A stretch of DNA of 64,000 nucleotides from Sphingomonas sp. RIT328 (GTDB taxonomy: Bacteria; Pseudomonadota; Alphaproteobacteria; Sphingomonadales; Sphingomonadaceae). The notes below the pieces were generated by a model. It was not told the DNA's origin. It saw only the letters and a program-made list of their open reading frames with translations, and searched no databases. Shown in pieces: positions 1-6,836 of the stretch (positions are counted from its first letter, which is position 1; each line of letters opens with the position of its first letter). Location: NCBI RefSeq assembly GCF_000632225.1, contig NZ_JFYV01000008.1:1-64000 (forward strand). Direction: 5' to 3'. A program made the position numbers and the translations under genes.

Positions 1-30
1 CTCCACCACCACGCTGCGCGTGGCGGTCCC

Positions 31-49
31 CCTCCCCGTGCCGGGGAGG
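31..49 (-). terminator. GC hairpin directly after fliA
   Basis: A perfect 8-bp stem (31-38 with 42-49, loop TGC) begins one base past the fliA stop codon. There is no T tract, so it is terminator-like rather than a textbook intrinsic terminator. The surrounding bases 1-50 look like one copy of a G/C-rich dispersed repeat common between sphingomonad genes (recalled knowledge, not checked). Confidence 0.45.
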
Positions 50-50
50 A

Positions 51-830
51 TTACAGTTTGCGGGCCAAAGCTTTCTTCAATCGGCCGTGCGCGGCAGCCT
101 TGATCTGGCAGACCCTTGCCGCACCGACGCCGAGGACGCGGCCGATCTCTTCGAGGTTGAGTTCCTCGACGTAGAACAATTGCACGACCAGCGCCTCGCG
201 CTCGGGCAGCGCGCCGATCGCGGCGATCAGCGTGTCGCGCAGGTCGCTCTCGGCGAGCTGTTCAAAGGCGTCGGGCGTGTCGTCGGCGAACCAGGGCAGA
301 TCGTCCGAATAGATGTCGTCGATTGCCTCGAACCGCACCGCCTCGGCGGTGACGTAATCGGCGCGCAGCTTCTCGACCGAGACGCCGAGTTCGCGCGCGA
401 CCGCCGCCTCTTCGGGCGGGCGGCCGGTCTGCGCGGTCAGCGTCGCGATCGCGGCATGATATTGCCGCCGCCGCCGCATCGCCCCGCGCGTCGAGGTCGC
501 CTGCCGGCGCAGTTCGTCGATCATCGCGCCGCGCAGGCGGGTCTGGAGATAGGCGCGGAACTGCGCGCCTTGCTCCGCGGCCTGGCCGACCGCCTCGACT
601 AGCGCGACGAGGCCGATCTGCACCAGATCCTCGACCTCGACGATCGTGCTCATCGAACCGTGGACGTGCCAGGCGATCCGCCGGACCAGCGGCAGATACT
701 GGCGGATCATCGCCTCGGGATCGCCGCCCGGCCGGGTGGCGCGCGAATAGGTGAGCGGCGCCTGCGGCACCATGTCGGCGGGCGCCGGGGTGGCGGCGGT
801 GAACGCCTGCGGCATCGGCTCGGCGCTCAT
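51..830 (-). CDS. fliA: Flagellar sigma factor FliA (sigma-28)
   Basis: This 259-aa protein is an alternative sigma factor that directs RNA polymerase to late flagellar and motility promoters. Sigma-70 region 2 lies at about residues 40-110 (YLPLVRRIAWHV, then VEDLVQIGLVALVEAV). Region 4 with its helix-turn-helix lies at about 205-255 (LPEREALVVQLFYVEELN, then LEEIGRVLGVGAARVCQI). The start was set at the ATG overlapping the flhA stop (ATGA), which removes the long out-of-family extension of the open frame. It is the last gene of the transglycosylase-flhA-fliA unit, behind a sigma-54 promoter at 3784-3799. Its likely antagonist FlgM is encoded nearby at 4165-4473. Confidence 0.93.
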   Translation of the reverse strand: MSAEPMPQAFTAATPAPADMVPQAPLTYSRATRPGGDPEAMIRQYLPLVRRIAWHVHGSMSTIVEVEDLVQIGLVALVEAVGQAAEQGAQFRAYLQTRLRGAMIDELRRQATSTRGAMRRRRQYHAAIATLTAQTGRPPEEAAVARELGVSVEKLRADYVTAEAVRFEAIDDIYSDDLPWFADDTPDAFEQLAESDLRDTLIAAIGALPEREALVVQLFYVEELNLEEIGRVLGVGAARVCQIKAAAHGRLKKALARKL

Positions 831-2899
831 GCCGCGAGCGCCTGATGCTGCTGGCCGATCACCGCGACGACCTCGACGGCCTTCTCCTCGGGCACCTCGA
901 AGAAGGAGAGGACCGGCGTGTCGGGCAGCACCGTCTTGACCAATTTGCGGATGGCGAGGCGGATCGCCGGCTGGACGACCAGCGCGAACGGCTTGGCCTC
1001 GGCGATCAGCGGCTGGGCCGCCTCCTGCAGCGCATCGACGATGCGGCGGCCGAGATCGGGCTCGATGACGTGGCGGCGCGAGCTGTCGGCGCGTGCCGCC
1101 TGACCGAGCAGCGCTTCGAGCTGGCCGTCGAGCGTCATCACGCGCAGCGGTTCGCGCATGCCGCACAGTTTCTGGATGATCAGCGGGCCGAGTTCGGGGC
1201 GGATCAGTTCGATGATCTCTTCGGCGTCGGCGCTGCGCGTGGCGGCAACGGCGATCGCCTGGGCGATGCGACGGAATTCCTTCAACGGAATATTCTCCGC
1301 AAGCAGGCCCTTGAGGACCTGGGTGAGGGTGGTGAGCGGCAGCGGATTGGGGGTGAGCGCGGCGACGAGCTGCGCCGCGCGCTCCTTGAGCCCGTCGAGC
1401 AGCGACTGGACCTCGTCGGGGCCGAGCAGATCGGTGGCGTTGGCGCCGAGCAGATGGTTGAGGTGCGTCGCCATCACCGTGCCGGCATCGACGACGAGGA
1501 AGCCCGCGCCGGTCGCCGCATCGGCATCGCCCGACGGGATCCAGGTGGCGTCGAGCCCGAAGGTCGGGTCCTTCGCCTTCTTGCCGCTGAGCGAGCCATA
1601 GGCCTGGCCGGTGTCGAGCGCGAGCATCTCGTCGGGCGACACCTGATCCTCGCCGAGCACGACGCCGTTGATGAGGATGCGATAGGTATAGGGCGCGAGG
1701 TTGATGTCGTCGCGCACGCGGCATTGCGGCACGACGAAGCCCAGTTCGCGCGACAGCTGGCGGCGCACGCCGGTGATGCGGCCCATCAGCGGCGCGCCGC
1801 GGCGCGGATCGACCAGCGGCACCAGGCCATAGCCGATGTCGAAATTGACCTGCATGCCGTCGGTCACCTCGTCCCAGCCGATCTTGGACGGGTCGGCGGG
1901 CTCCTCGGCGACCGCGGGCGCAGCCTCGACCACCGGGCGGCGCTCGATCTGGCGCAGCTTCCAGGCGGCGAAACCGGCGATCCCCGCGGCGGTGAGGATG
2001 ACGAGATGCGGCATGCCGGGCAGCAGCCCGAGCAGGCCGAGGATCACCGCGACCGGCGTCCAGGTGCGCGGGGACCCGAACTGGCCGCCGATCTGGCCGG
2101 CGAGGTCCTTGTCCGACGAGACGCGGGTGACGATCGCGGCGGCGGCGATCGACAGCATCAGCGACGGCAGCTGCGCGACGAGCGCGTCGCCGATCGCGAG
2201 CAGGATGTAGCTTTTCGCCGCGGCGGCGATCGTCATGCCGTGGCTTACGGGTCCGAGGATCAGGCCGCCGATGACGTTGGCGGCGAGGATCAGCATCGCC
2301 GCGACCGCATCGCCCTTCACGAACTTGGACGAACCGTCCATCGATCCGTAGAAATCGGCCTCGGTCGCGACCTCGACACGGCGCTTCTTGGCGTCGTCGG
2401 GGGTGATGAGGCCGGCGTTGAGGTCGGCGTCGATCGCCATCTGCTTGCCGGGCAAGGCGTCGAGCGTGAAGCGCGCCGAGACTTCGGAGACGCGGCCGGC
2501 GCCCTTGGTAACGACGATCAGGTTGATGATCATCAGGATCGCGAAGACGAAGATGCCGACGACATAGTCGCCGCCGATCAGGAAGGTGCCGAACGCCTCG
2601 ATGACGTGACCCGCCGCGCTCTCGCCCTCGTGGCCGTGGACCAGCACGATGCGGGTCGAGGCGACGTTGAGCCCGAGGCGGAACAGCGTCGCGAACAGCA
2701 GCACCGTCGGGAAGGACGAGAAGTCGAGCGGCTTCTGCGCGTTGAGCGACACCATCAGCACCGCGAGGCTGATCGCGATATTGGCCACGAAGAAGATGTC
2801 GAGCAGGAAGGCTGGGATCGGCACGACCATCACGACGACGAGCAGCAGGATGGCGAGCGGCAGCGCCGCGCCGCGGCCGGAGGCGAGCAGCTTGTTCAC
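827..2899 (-). CDS. flhA: Flagellar type III export gate protein FlhA
   Basis: This 690-aa inner-membrane protein forms the nonameric export gate of the flagellar secretion system. The N-terminal half has about eight hydrophobic segments. The FHIPEP signature region is at roughly residues 143-165 (FTLDALPGKQMAIDADLNAG). The C-terminal half is the soluble cytoplasmic substrate-docking domain, ending in a family-typical region (LIIQKLCGMREPLRVM near 610). The start is a GTG one base after the upstream stop, preceded by a G-rich ribosome site. The stop overlaps fliA by ATGA, indicating translational coupling. The other export genes (flhB, fliPQR) are not in this window. Confidence 0.95.
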   Translation of the reverse strand: MNKLLASGRGAALPLAILLLVVVMVVPIPAFLLDIFFVANIAISLAVLMVSLNAQKPLDFSSFPTVLLFATLFRLGLNVASTRIVLVHGHEGESAAGHVIEAFGTFLIGGDYVVGIFVFAILMIINLIVVTKGAGRVSEVSARFTLDALPGKQMAIDADLNAGLITPDDAKKRRVEVATEADFYGSMDGSSKFVKGDAVAAMLILAANVIGGLILGPVSHGMTIAAAAKSYILLAIGDALVAQLPSLMLSIAAAAIVTRVSSDKDLAGQIGGQFGSPRTWTPVAVILGLLGLLPGMPHLVILTAAGIAGFAAWKLRQIERRPVVEAAPAVAEEPADPSKIGWDEVTDGMQVNFDIGYGLVPLVDPRRGAPLMGRITGVRRQLSRELGFVVPQCRVRDDINLAPYTYRILINGVVLGEDQVSPDEMLALDTGQAYGSLSGKKAKDPTFGLDATWIPSGDADAATGAGFLVVDAGTVMATHLNHLLGANATDLLGPDEVQSLLDGLKERAAQLVAALTPNPLPLTTLTQVLKGLLAENIPLKEFRRIAQAIAVAATRSADAEEIIELIRPELGPLIIQKLCGMREPLRVMTLDGQLEALLGQAARADSSRRHVIEPDLGRRIVDALQEAAQPLIAEAKPFALVVQPAIRLAIRKLVKTVLPDTPVLSFFEVPEEKAVEVVAVIGQQHQALAA

Positions 2900-2900
2900 C

Positions 2901-3746
2901 TCAGCGGCCCCCCATCTGCGCGAGCATCATATAGGCGAGCCGGGCATTGGCCGGGGACGGGCGCAGCAGCGCATTGGCGCTGGTCGGCGCGGTATTGAGC
3001 CGCCCCATCGCCTGCGTCGCCCAGGCGAGCGCATCCTCCGCGCTCTCGTTGCCGCCGGTGACGACGGTCGAGCCGTTGAGGTCGAGCGACTGGGCGGCGA
3101 AGGCGAGGTTGGCGGCGCGCGTCTCGGTGACGCTGTCGCTGCCCGCGCCGAGCTTGTCGGCGAACCGCTGGTAGATCGCCTCGAGCGAGCGCGGCTGGCC
3201 GTTGCCGGCGTAGAAGATCGAGCGGTTGGCGCCCGCCGCCTGCGGGAACAAGGATGCCGCCGACGCATCGGGGTTGCTCTGCATCGCCGACAGGAATTTC
3301 TTGGCGCCGCCGAGCCCGAGGAAATGCGCCATATAGAGGTCGGTGCCGTTGGCGCTGCGGCCGAGCGTGCCTTCGAGCTCGCCCTTGTTGTCGGAGGCGT
3401 GTTCGGCCGCCATCAGCGAGGCGGCGGTGGGATCGTTGCGCAGCGCGAGGATTGCCGAGCGGGTGGCGGGATCGCTGACGGTGAAATGGCCGTGCGACTG
3501 GCCGATGCTGTCGGCGGCCCAAGCCATGCCATGTTCGGCGCCGTGCTTCTTGACGACCGCGAGCCAGCTTTGTTCGACGAACTGGTACAGGCCCGACGCC
3601 GACGAGGTGCCGGCGCGGGCGTTGGCGTTCAGCCCGGATTCGATCTTGGCCTGGCCGAGCAGATAATCGAAGTCGACGCCCGTCTTGCTGCTCGCAAGCG
3701 CGATCGCGGACTGGATCCGGCCGGAGCTAATCGGATTGACGGTCAT
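2901..3746 (-). CDS. Lytic transglycosylase (SLT fold), flagellar operon
   Basis: This 281-aa protein has a lysozyme-like transglycosylase fold at about residues 10-130. The catalytic Glu36 lies in QAKIESGLN, followed by SSASGLYQF, the usual SLT order. No clear cleavable signal peptide is visible, so export may use the flagellar apparatus (inference). It is the first gene of a unit with flhA and fliA behind a sigma-54 promoter. FlgJ in this genome has only the rod-binding domain (13154-13483), so this enzyme is the natural candidate to open peptidoglycan for rod growth. Residues beyond about 150 match no domain I recognise. Confidence 0.85.
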   Translation of the reverse strand: MTVNPISSGRIQSAIALASSKTGVDFDYLLGQAKIESGLNANARAGTSSASGLYQFVEQSWLAVVKKHGAEHGMAWAADSIGQSHGHFTVSDPATRSAILALRNDPTAASLMAAEHASDNKGELEGTLGRSANGTDLYMAHFLGLGGAKKFLSAMQSNPDASAASLFPQAAGANRSIFYAGNGQPRSLEAIYQRFADKLGAGSDSVTETRAANLAFAAQSLDLNGSTVVTGGNESAEDALAWATQAMGRLNTAPTSANALLRPSPANARLAYMMLAQMGGR

Positions 3747-3783
3747 TACGAAGAAAGCACACCCCTGTTGTCAGAGGGTCTTC

Positions 3784-3799
3784 AGCAACAACCGTGCCA
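3784..3799 (-). promoter_or_regulatory. Sigma-54 promoter of transglycosylase-flhA-fliA unit
   Basis: On the minus strand the sequence reads TGGCACG-GTTG-TTGCT, a full match to the -24/-12 consensus with correct GG-to-GC spacing. The predicted start is near 3773, giving a 27-base leader before the transglycosylase ATG. It places fliA under RpoN control. Confidence 0.8.
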
Positions 3800-3841
3800 A
3801 CTATGACATAAAGCGTCCGGCGCTCGCGCAGAGTCGGTTTG

Positions 3842-3865
3842 GACATTGGCGGAAGAGCCAATGTC
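3842..3865 (-). terminator. Inverted repeat at flgN stop
   Basis: Perfect 9-bp arms (3842-3850 and 3857-3865) are separated by six bases and overlap the flgN stop codon. There is no T tract. It could end flgM-flgN transcription, or serve as a protein site upstream of the sigma-54 promoter that begins about 43 bases further along. Confidence 0.4.
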
Positions 3866-4184
3866 AGGCGCAGGCCGAGACGAACGTCGGGCGGTAGCCG
3901 TGGCCGGCATCGCCGGTCAGAATTTGCAGGCGGCGGCGAACATTTGCCGCCATCAGGTTGACGTAGATCCGGCACGTCTCGTTGAGGCGGTTGGCCTCGT
4001 CGGCAAGCGCGCGCACGTCGTCGCCGGCCGGGCCGGTGCCGAGCGCGGCGACCTGTTCGATGCCGGCGAGCTTGGACTGGGTCGCGCGTTCGAGCGCATG
4101 GACGTCGTTGGACTTGAGCGCGTCGATCTCGGCATGGAGCGAGTCGATCACCTGGATGAGGGCATCACGCCGCGTCATGGCCAT
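3864..4184 (-). CDS. flgN: FlgN-like flagellar export chaperone
   Basis: This 106-aa, mostly alpha-helical cytoplasmic protein has the size and place of FlgN, the chaperone for hook-filament junction proteins FlgK and FlgL. The helix LIQVIDSLHAEIDALKSND and the C-terminal ETCRIYVNLMAANVRRRLQ fit the family pattern (a hydrophobic helical tail that binds FlgK/L). Sequence identity in this family is low, so the call leans on its position directly after flgM, with which it overlaps by 20 bases. Both of its probable clients, flgK and flgL, lie in the window. Confidence 0.72.
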   Translation of the reverse strand: MAMTRRDALIQVIDSLHAEIDALKSNDVHALERATQSKLAGIEQVAALGTGPAGDDVRALADEANRLNETCRIYVNLMAANVRRRLQILTGDAGHGYRPTFVSACA

Positions 4185-4473
4185 TCCAGTTCAGCCGGAG
4201 TGCGAGAAGCCGGTCGGCGATCGTCGCCGGCAGGATGGGGAAGGAGCCGTTCTGGATCGCCTTCTTGATCTCGTCGATGCGATCGCTGTCGACCGGCGGT
4301 TCCGCCGCGAGCGTGCGGGCGAGGTTGCTGAGCTGCGTCGCGTTGCTGGCCGCGGGCGCCTGTTGCGCCGCCTGCTGCACCGCCGGCTGCACCACCGGCG
4401 TCGCGGCCGGCGCGGCGACGCGCGAGACGCTTCCACTTCCGTTCAGCGGCGTCGTGCCGATCGAGTCCACCAT
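4165..4473 (-). CDS. flgM: Anti-sigma-28 factor FlgM
   Basis: This 102-aa protein has a low-complexity Ala/Gln/Pro N-terminal half, expected to be disordered. The C-terminal FlgM domain (about residues 46-95) includes LSNLARTLAAEPPVDSDRI and IKKAIQNGSFPILPATIADR, which bind FliA. Known role: hold FliA inactive until the hook-basal body is finished, then be secreted. A candidate sigma-28 promoter lies 34-60 bases upstream, which would give the usual FliA-FlgM feedback. It is cotranscribed and overlapping with flgN. Confidence 0.85.
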   Translation of the reverse strand: MVDSIGTTPLNGSGSVSRVAAPAATPVVQPAVQQAAQQAPAASNATQLSNLARTLAAEPPVDSDRIDEIKKAIQNGSFPILPATIADRLLALRLNWNGHDAA

Positions 4474-4506
4474 GTCCGCACCTATCTGTGTTGCCTGACA
4501 TGGGTG

Positions 4507-4533
4507 TAAACGACCGGTAGGGCCCCGCCTTTA
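4507..4533 (-). promoter_or_regulatory. Candidate sigma-28 promoter of flgM
   Basis: On the minus strand TAAA (4533-4530) is followed by exactly 15 bases and then GTCGTTTA (4514-4507), 5 of 8 to the enterobacterial GCCGATAA. The predicted start near 4500 gives a 27-base leader. The -35 and spacing are good and the -10 is weak. Confidence 0.38.
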
Positions 4534-4563
4534 GAAAAAAGAATCGCGGCGCGGCGGGCGTGC

Positions 4564-5079
4564 CTATTCGCCCCAGCCGGGCAACGTGGCGCGGCCGCCT
4601 TCGAGCGCGATCGCCTGTACCGGCGCCTTGGCGTCGTCGACCTTGACGAGGAAGCGGCCGCCCGGCGGGGCGTCGCCCATCGCAATGCCTTCGCGGCTGA
4701 TCGAGAAGCCGGACGATCCCGCCTCGATCACCACCGGGTCGCCGCGGCGGATCACCGGTTCGGCCTTGGCGGCGACCGGCGCGCGCGCGGTGGCGGGAGC
4801 GGCGGCCGGGCCGGCGGGACGGATGACGGGGACGAAGATGCGCCAGTCGGGCCCCGAACAGGACACGACCACCGCGTCATGCGCCTCGGTCCGCCAGGCG
4901 AGCGCGACGGTGGGGCAGAGCGCGAGGCGCAGCCGGCTGTCGATCGCGGTGCGCGCGCCGCCCTCCGCGCCGATCGGCCGGCTGGTGAAGGCGGCGACCG
5001 CACGGTCGAGCCCGCCGGTATCCTGAAAGGCGAGTGCGCCGCCCATCGGCGCTGCGGCAAGGAGAAGAGCGAGGATCAT
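4564..5079 (-). CDS. flgA: Flagellar P-ring assembly chaperone FlgA
   Basis: This 171-aa periplasmic protein begins with a signal peptide (LALLLAAAPMGGALAFQD). It ends in a SAF/ChapFlgA domain at about 105-171, with VIRRGDPVVIEAGSSGFSIS and the typical GGRFLVKV. FlgA helps FlgI polymerise into the P ring. Here it is the last gene of the small-stator operon and its ATG overlaps the stop of the preceding gene (ATGA). It is somewhat shorter than many FlgA proteins (about 220 aa). The linker is Ala/Pro-rich. Six T residues follow about 20 bases downstream on the coding strand, without a clear hairpin. Confidence 0.85.
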   Translation of the reverse strand: MILALLLAAAPMGGALAFQDTGGLDRAVAAFTSRPIGAEGGARTAIDSRLRLALCPTVALAWRTEAHDAVVVSCSGPDWRIFVPVIRPAGPAAAPATARAPVAAKAEPVIRRGDPVVIEAGSSGFSISREGIAMGDAPPGGRFLVKVDDAKAPVQAIALEGGRATLPGWGE

Positions 5080-5585
5080 CGGTGCTGGTCCATGGATTGC
5101 GGCTCGCCGACGAAGGCGAGCGTGAGGATCGCGGCGCGGCGGCCGGGGCGGGGATTGGTGGCGATGGCGATGCGGCGGCTGACCGGGGCGAGCGCCGCGG
5201 CAAGGCTGCGCGCGCGGTCGGCGGCGAGCAGCGCGGCGCTGCCGGTGGCGGGGTCGACATCCGCGGCGCTGCCGTCGGTCGACCCGGTGACGGTGAGCGC
5301 GACGCGCGGATCGCGCACCGCGTCACGCGCCCAGGCGATGGCGGCGGCGGGGTCGGTCAGTGCCGCGCTGCCGGGCGCGAAGGCGACGCCGGTCGCCATC
5401 ATCGCCAATGGCGCGGGCGCTGGCGTGCCGCCGAAGCTTTCGCGCAGCGCATCGGTGATCGCGCGCGGCTTCTCGCTCGCCTGCAACAGGACGAAGAAGC
5501 CGACCAGCAGCAGGGCGAGGTCGGCGAGCGTCACCAGCCACAGCGGTTTGGCGGGCGGCGTATCGGGATAGAGCGCGTGGGTCAT
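5076..5585 (-). CDS. Small MotB-like stator protein
   Basis: This 169-aa protein has one N-terminal membrane segment at about 15-38. It carries the ion-binding aspartate of the stator family, Asp22 in TLADLALLLVGFF. A reduced OmpA/MotB-like domain follows (FAPGSAALTDPA, VTGSTDGSAADV, ADRARSLAAAL). A normal MotB is about 300 aa; compare 16750-17655 in this window. It overlaps its neighbours on both sides by 4 bases, between a MotA-like gene and flgA. It most likely forms an alternative stator with the MotA-like partner. Because the OmpA domain is degenerate, peptidoglycan anchoring is uncertain. Confidence 0.72.
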   Translation of the reverse strand: MTHALYPDTPPAKPLWLVTLADLALLLVGFFVLLQASEKPRAITDALRESFGGTPAPAPLAMMATGVAFAPGSAALTDPAAAIAWARDAVRDPRVALTVTGSTDGSAADVDPATGSAALLAADRARSLAAALAPVSRRIAIATNPRPGRRAAILTLAFVGEPQSMDQHR

Positions 5586-6229
5586 GCGACGCTCTGCAAA
5601 GGCGAGCGCGGGGTTTCGCGCAGCGCGAGCGCGAGCAGCGGCGCGTCGATGCGCGCGCGCTCGAACGCCTCGATCCGGCCGGCGGCGCGCAGCCGCTGGC
5701 AGATCGGGATCAGCACCAGATTGGCGAGCAGCGCCCCGTAAAGCGTGGCGAGCAGGGCGATCGCCATCGCGCCGCCGATCGCCTTGGGATCGGTCATGTT
5801 GGCGAACATGCCGGCGAGGCCGATCAGCGTCCCGACCATGCCCATCGCCGGCGCCGCCTCCGCCGCCGCCGACCAGACGTCGGCATGCGCGACGTGCCGC
5901 GCGACGCGGGCGCCGCGGCGATGGTGGAGCAGCGCCTCGACCTCGCGGACGCCGGCGCCGTCGACGATCGCGGCGACCGCGGCGGCGACATCGGGGTCGG
6001 CGATCACCGAGCGATCGAGCGCGACGATGCCGTGGCGCTTGGCGATGCGCGCCTGTGCGGCGATCTGGTCGAGCAGCGCATCGGCGCTGAACCGCCGGCG
6101 GCCGAGCACCCGCAGCGCGGACACCGCGCCCGACGCGTCGCGCAGTGGCGCGCGCAGGATCGCGGCCAGCGCGGTGCCGCCGCCGACGATGGCGAGCGCG
6201 ATCGGATCGAAGAATTGGGCGATCATCAT
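5582..6229 (-). CDS. Small MotA-like stator protein
   Basis: The protein is 215 aa from the first of two adjacent ATG codons (6229 or 6226). MotA/TolQ/ExbB-type membrane segments are visible: an N-terminal IALAIVGGGTALAAIL, then the paired segments around PAMGMVGTLIGLAGMF and AIALLATLYGALLANLVLIP, with the conserved proline after AAEAA. It is shorter than the motA at 15871-16734 (287 aa). It starts an operon with a MotB-like gene and flgA. A sigma-54 promoter at 6241-6256 predicts transcription starting at about 6230, and no Shine-Dalgarno is visible, so the message may be leaderless. Pairing with the adjacent MotB-like protein is inferred from the overlap. Confidence 0.75.
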   Translation of the reverse strand: MMIAQFFDPIALAIVGGGTALAAILRAPLRDASGAVSALRVLGRRRFSADALLDQIAAQARIAKRHGIVALDRSVIADPDVAAAVAAIVDGAGVREVEALLHHRRGARVARHVAHADVWSAAAEAAPAMGMVGTLIGLAGMFANMTDPKAIGGAMAIALLATLYGALLANLVLIPICQRLRAAGRIEAFERARIDAPLLALALRETPRSPLQSVA

Positions 6230-6240
6230 GCGCGTGACGT

Positions 6241-6256
6241 TGCAAGGGGCGGGCCA
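6241..6256 (-). promoter_or_regulatory. Sigma-54 promoter of small-stator/flgA unit
   Basis: The minus strand reads TGGCCCG-CCCC-TTGCA, one mismatch from the -24/-12 consensus with correct spacing. Predicted +1 is about 6230, directly before the ATGATG start. Confidence 0.68.
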
Positions 6257-6306
6257 AATTGCCCGGCATGGAGCGTTCGCCAATGGGGCGGGGTTGCGGA
6301 GTCCGG

Positions 6307-6398
6307 CAGTATTCTCGCGCGGGCGGGCGTCCATTGGTCAAGCGGATCAACCGCTTGCGGCAGAAAATTACTGGGCTCCCGCCTTCGCGGGAGCACTG
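6307..6398. repeat. Dispersed intergenic repeat, copy 1
   Basis: This block of about 92 bases recurs at 38374-38476 with roughly 85 percent identity by eye. It contains a short hairpin (CTCCCGC and GCGGGAG, loop CTTC) and the shared CAAGC...GCTTGCGG core. It looks like a REP-type non-coding repeat. The stretch 6257-6669 holds this block, the next repeat, and no gene that I can support. Confidence 0.65.
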
Positions 6399-6446
6399 TG
6401 GCGGGAGCATTGCGGCCTTTGTCGGTGCGCGACGGCATCGTCTTTA

Positions 6447-6520
6447 TGCGCACGCAGGAACCCAGGGTCAGGCAGAGCAACGACTTCGGTTCTCCGCAAC
6501 CCTGGGCTCCTGCGTGCGCA
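6447..6520. repeat. Long inverted repeat, REP-like
   Basis: Two 22-base arms (6447-6468 and 6499-6520) match at 21 of 22 positions when one is reverse-complemented, with a 30-base loop. The second arm also contains its own small hairpin. It lies between the divergent small-stator and flgB operons and resembles the repeat family at 6307 and 38374. Confidence 0.65.
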
Positions 6521-6669
6521 GGAGCGCTGGCGCGGGTTGGCAGACGTTGCGCTCTCAGGGGCGCGGCGGAGGGTTTCGTAAAGGCGCCCCGACGCCGGTC
6601 GCCGGTGCCGCGCCGGGCCCTGCGCAGGCGCGATTTGGTAAAGCTTTCGAACACCATGCCGGTCGACCG

Positions 6670-6718
6670 GCGGCAGCTTTTGCCGCTCCCCGGCAACGGG
6701 CGGCAAGGCTTTGCCGCC
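6670..6718. promoter_or_regulatory. Paired palindromes: candidate enhancer for flgB
   Basis: Two palindromes share the half-site GCGGCA. The first (6670-6686) has 6-bp arms and a 5-base spacer. The second (6699-6718) has perfect 8-bp arms and a 4-base spacer. Centres are about 30 bases apart (three helical turns), 62-110 bases upstream of the sigma-54 -24 element, a normal distance for an NtrC-family activator such as FlbD or FleQ. A further TTGCCGCC-like half-site follows at about 6723-6730. Confidence 0.55.
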
Positions 6719-6779
6719 GGCCTTGCCGCCGGGTCCGCGGCCGGCGAAAAAGCGGCAGGTGCCACGCGGAATCGAAAAC

Positions 6780-6795
6780 TGGCACGGCGGTTGCT
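6780..6795 (+). promoter_or_regulatory. Sigma-54 promoter of flgB operon
   Basis: The sequence TGGCACG-GCGG-TTGCT is a full -24/-12 consensus match. Predicted +1 is about 6806, giving a 31-base leader containing GGAG before the chosen flgB ATG. Confidence 0.82.
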
Positions 6796-6836
6796 TAGCT
6801 CCGGGCAGCGCAATGGTGCGCCGGAGATTTGGGCCG

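Noticed and set aside
4533-4563. Intrinsic terminator after flgA
   Set aside because: Six T residues are present on the coding strand, but I could not find a convincing hairpin directly before them.
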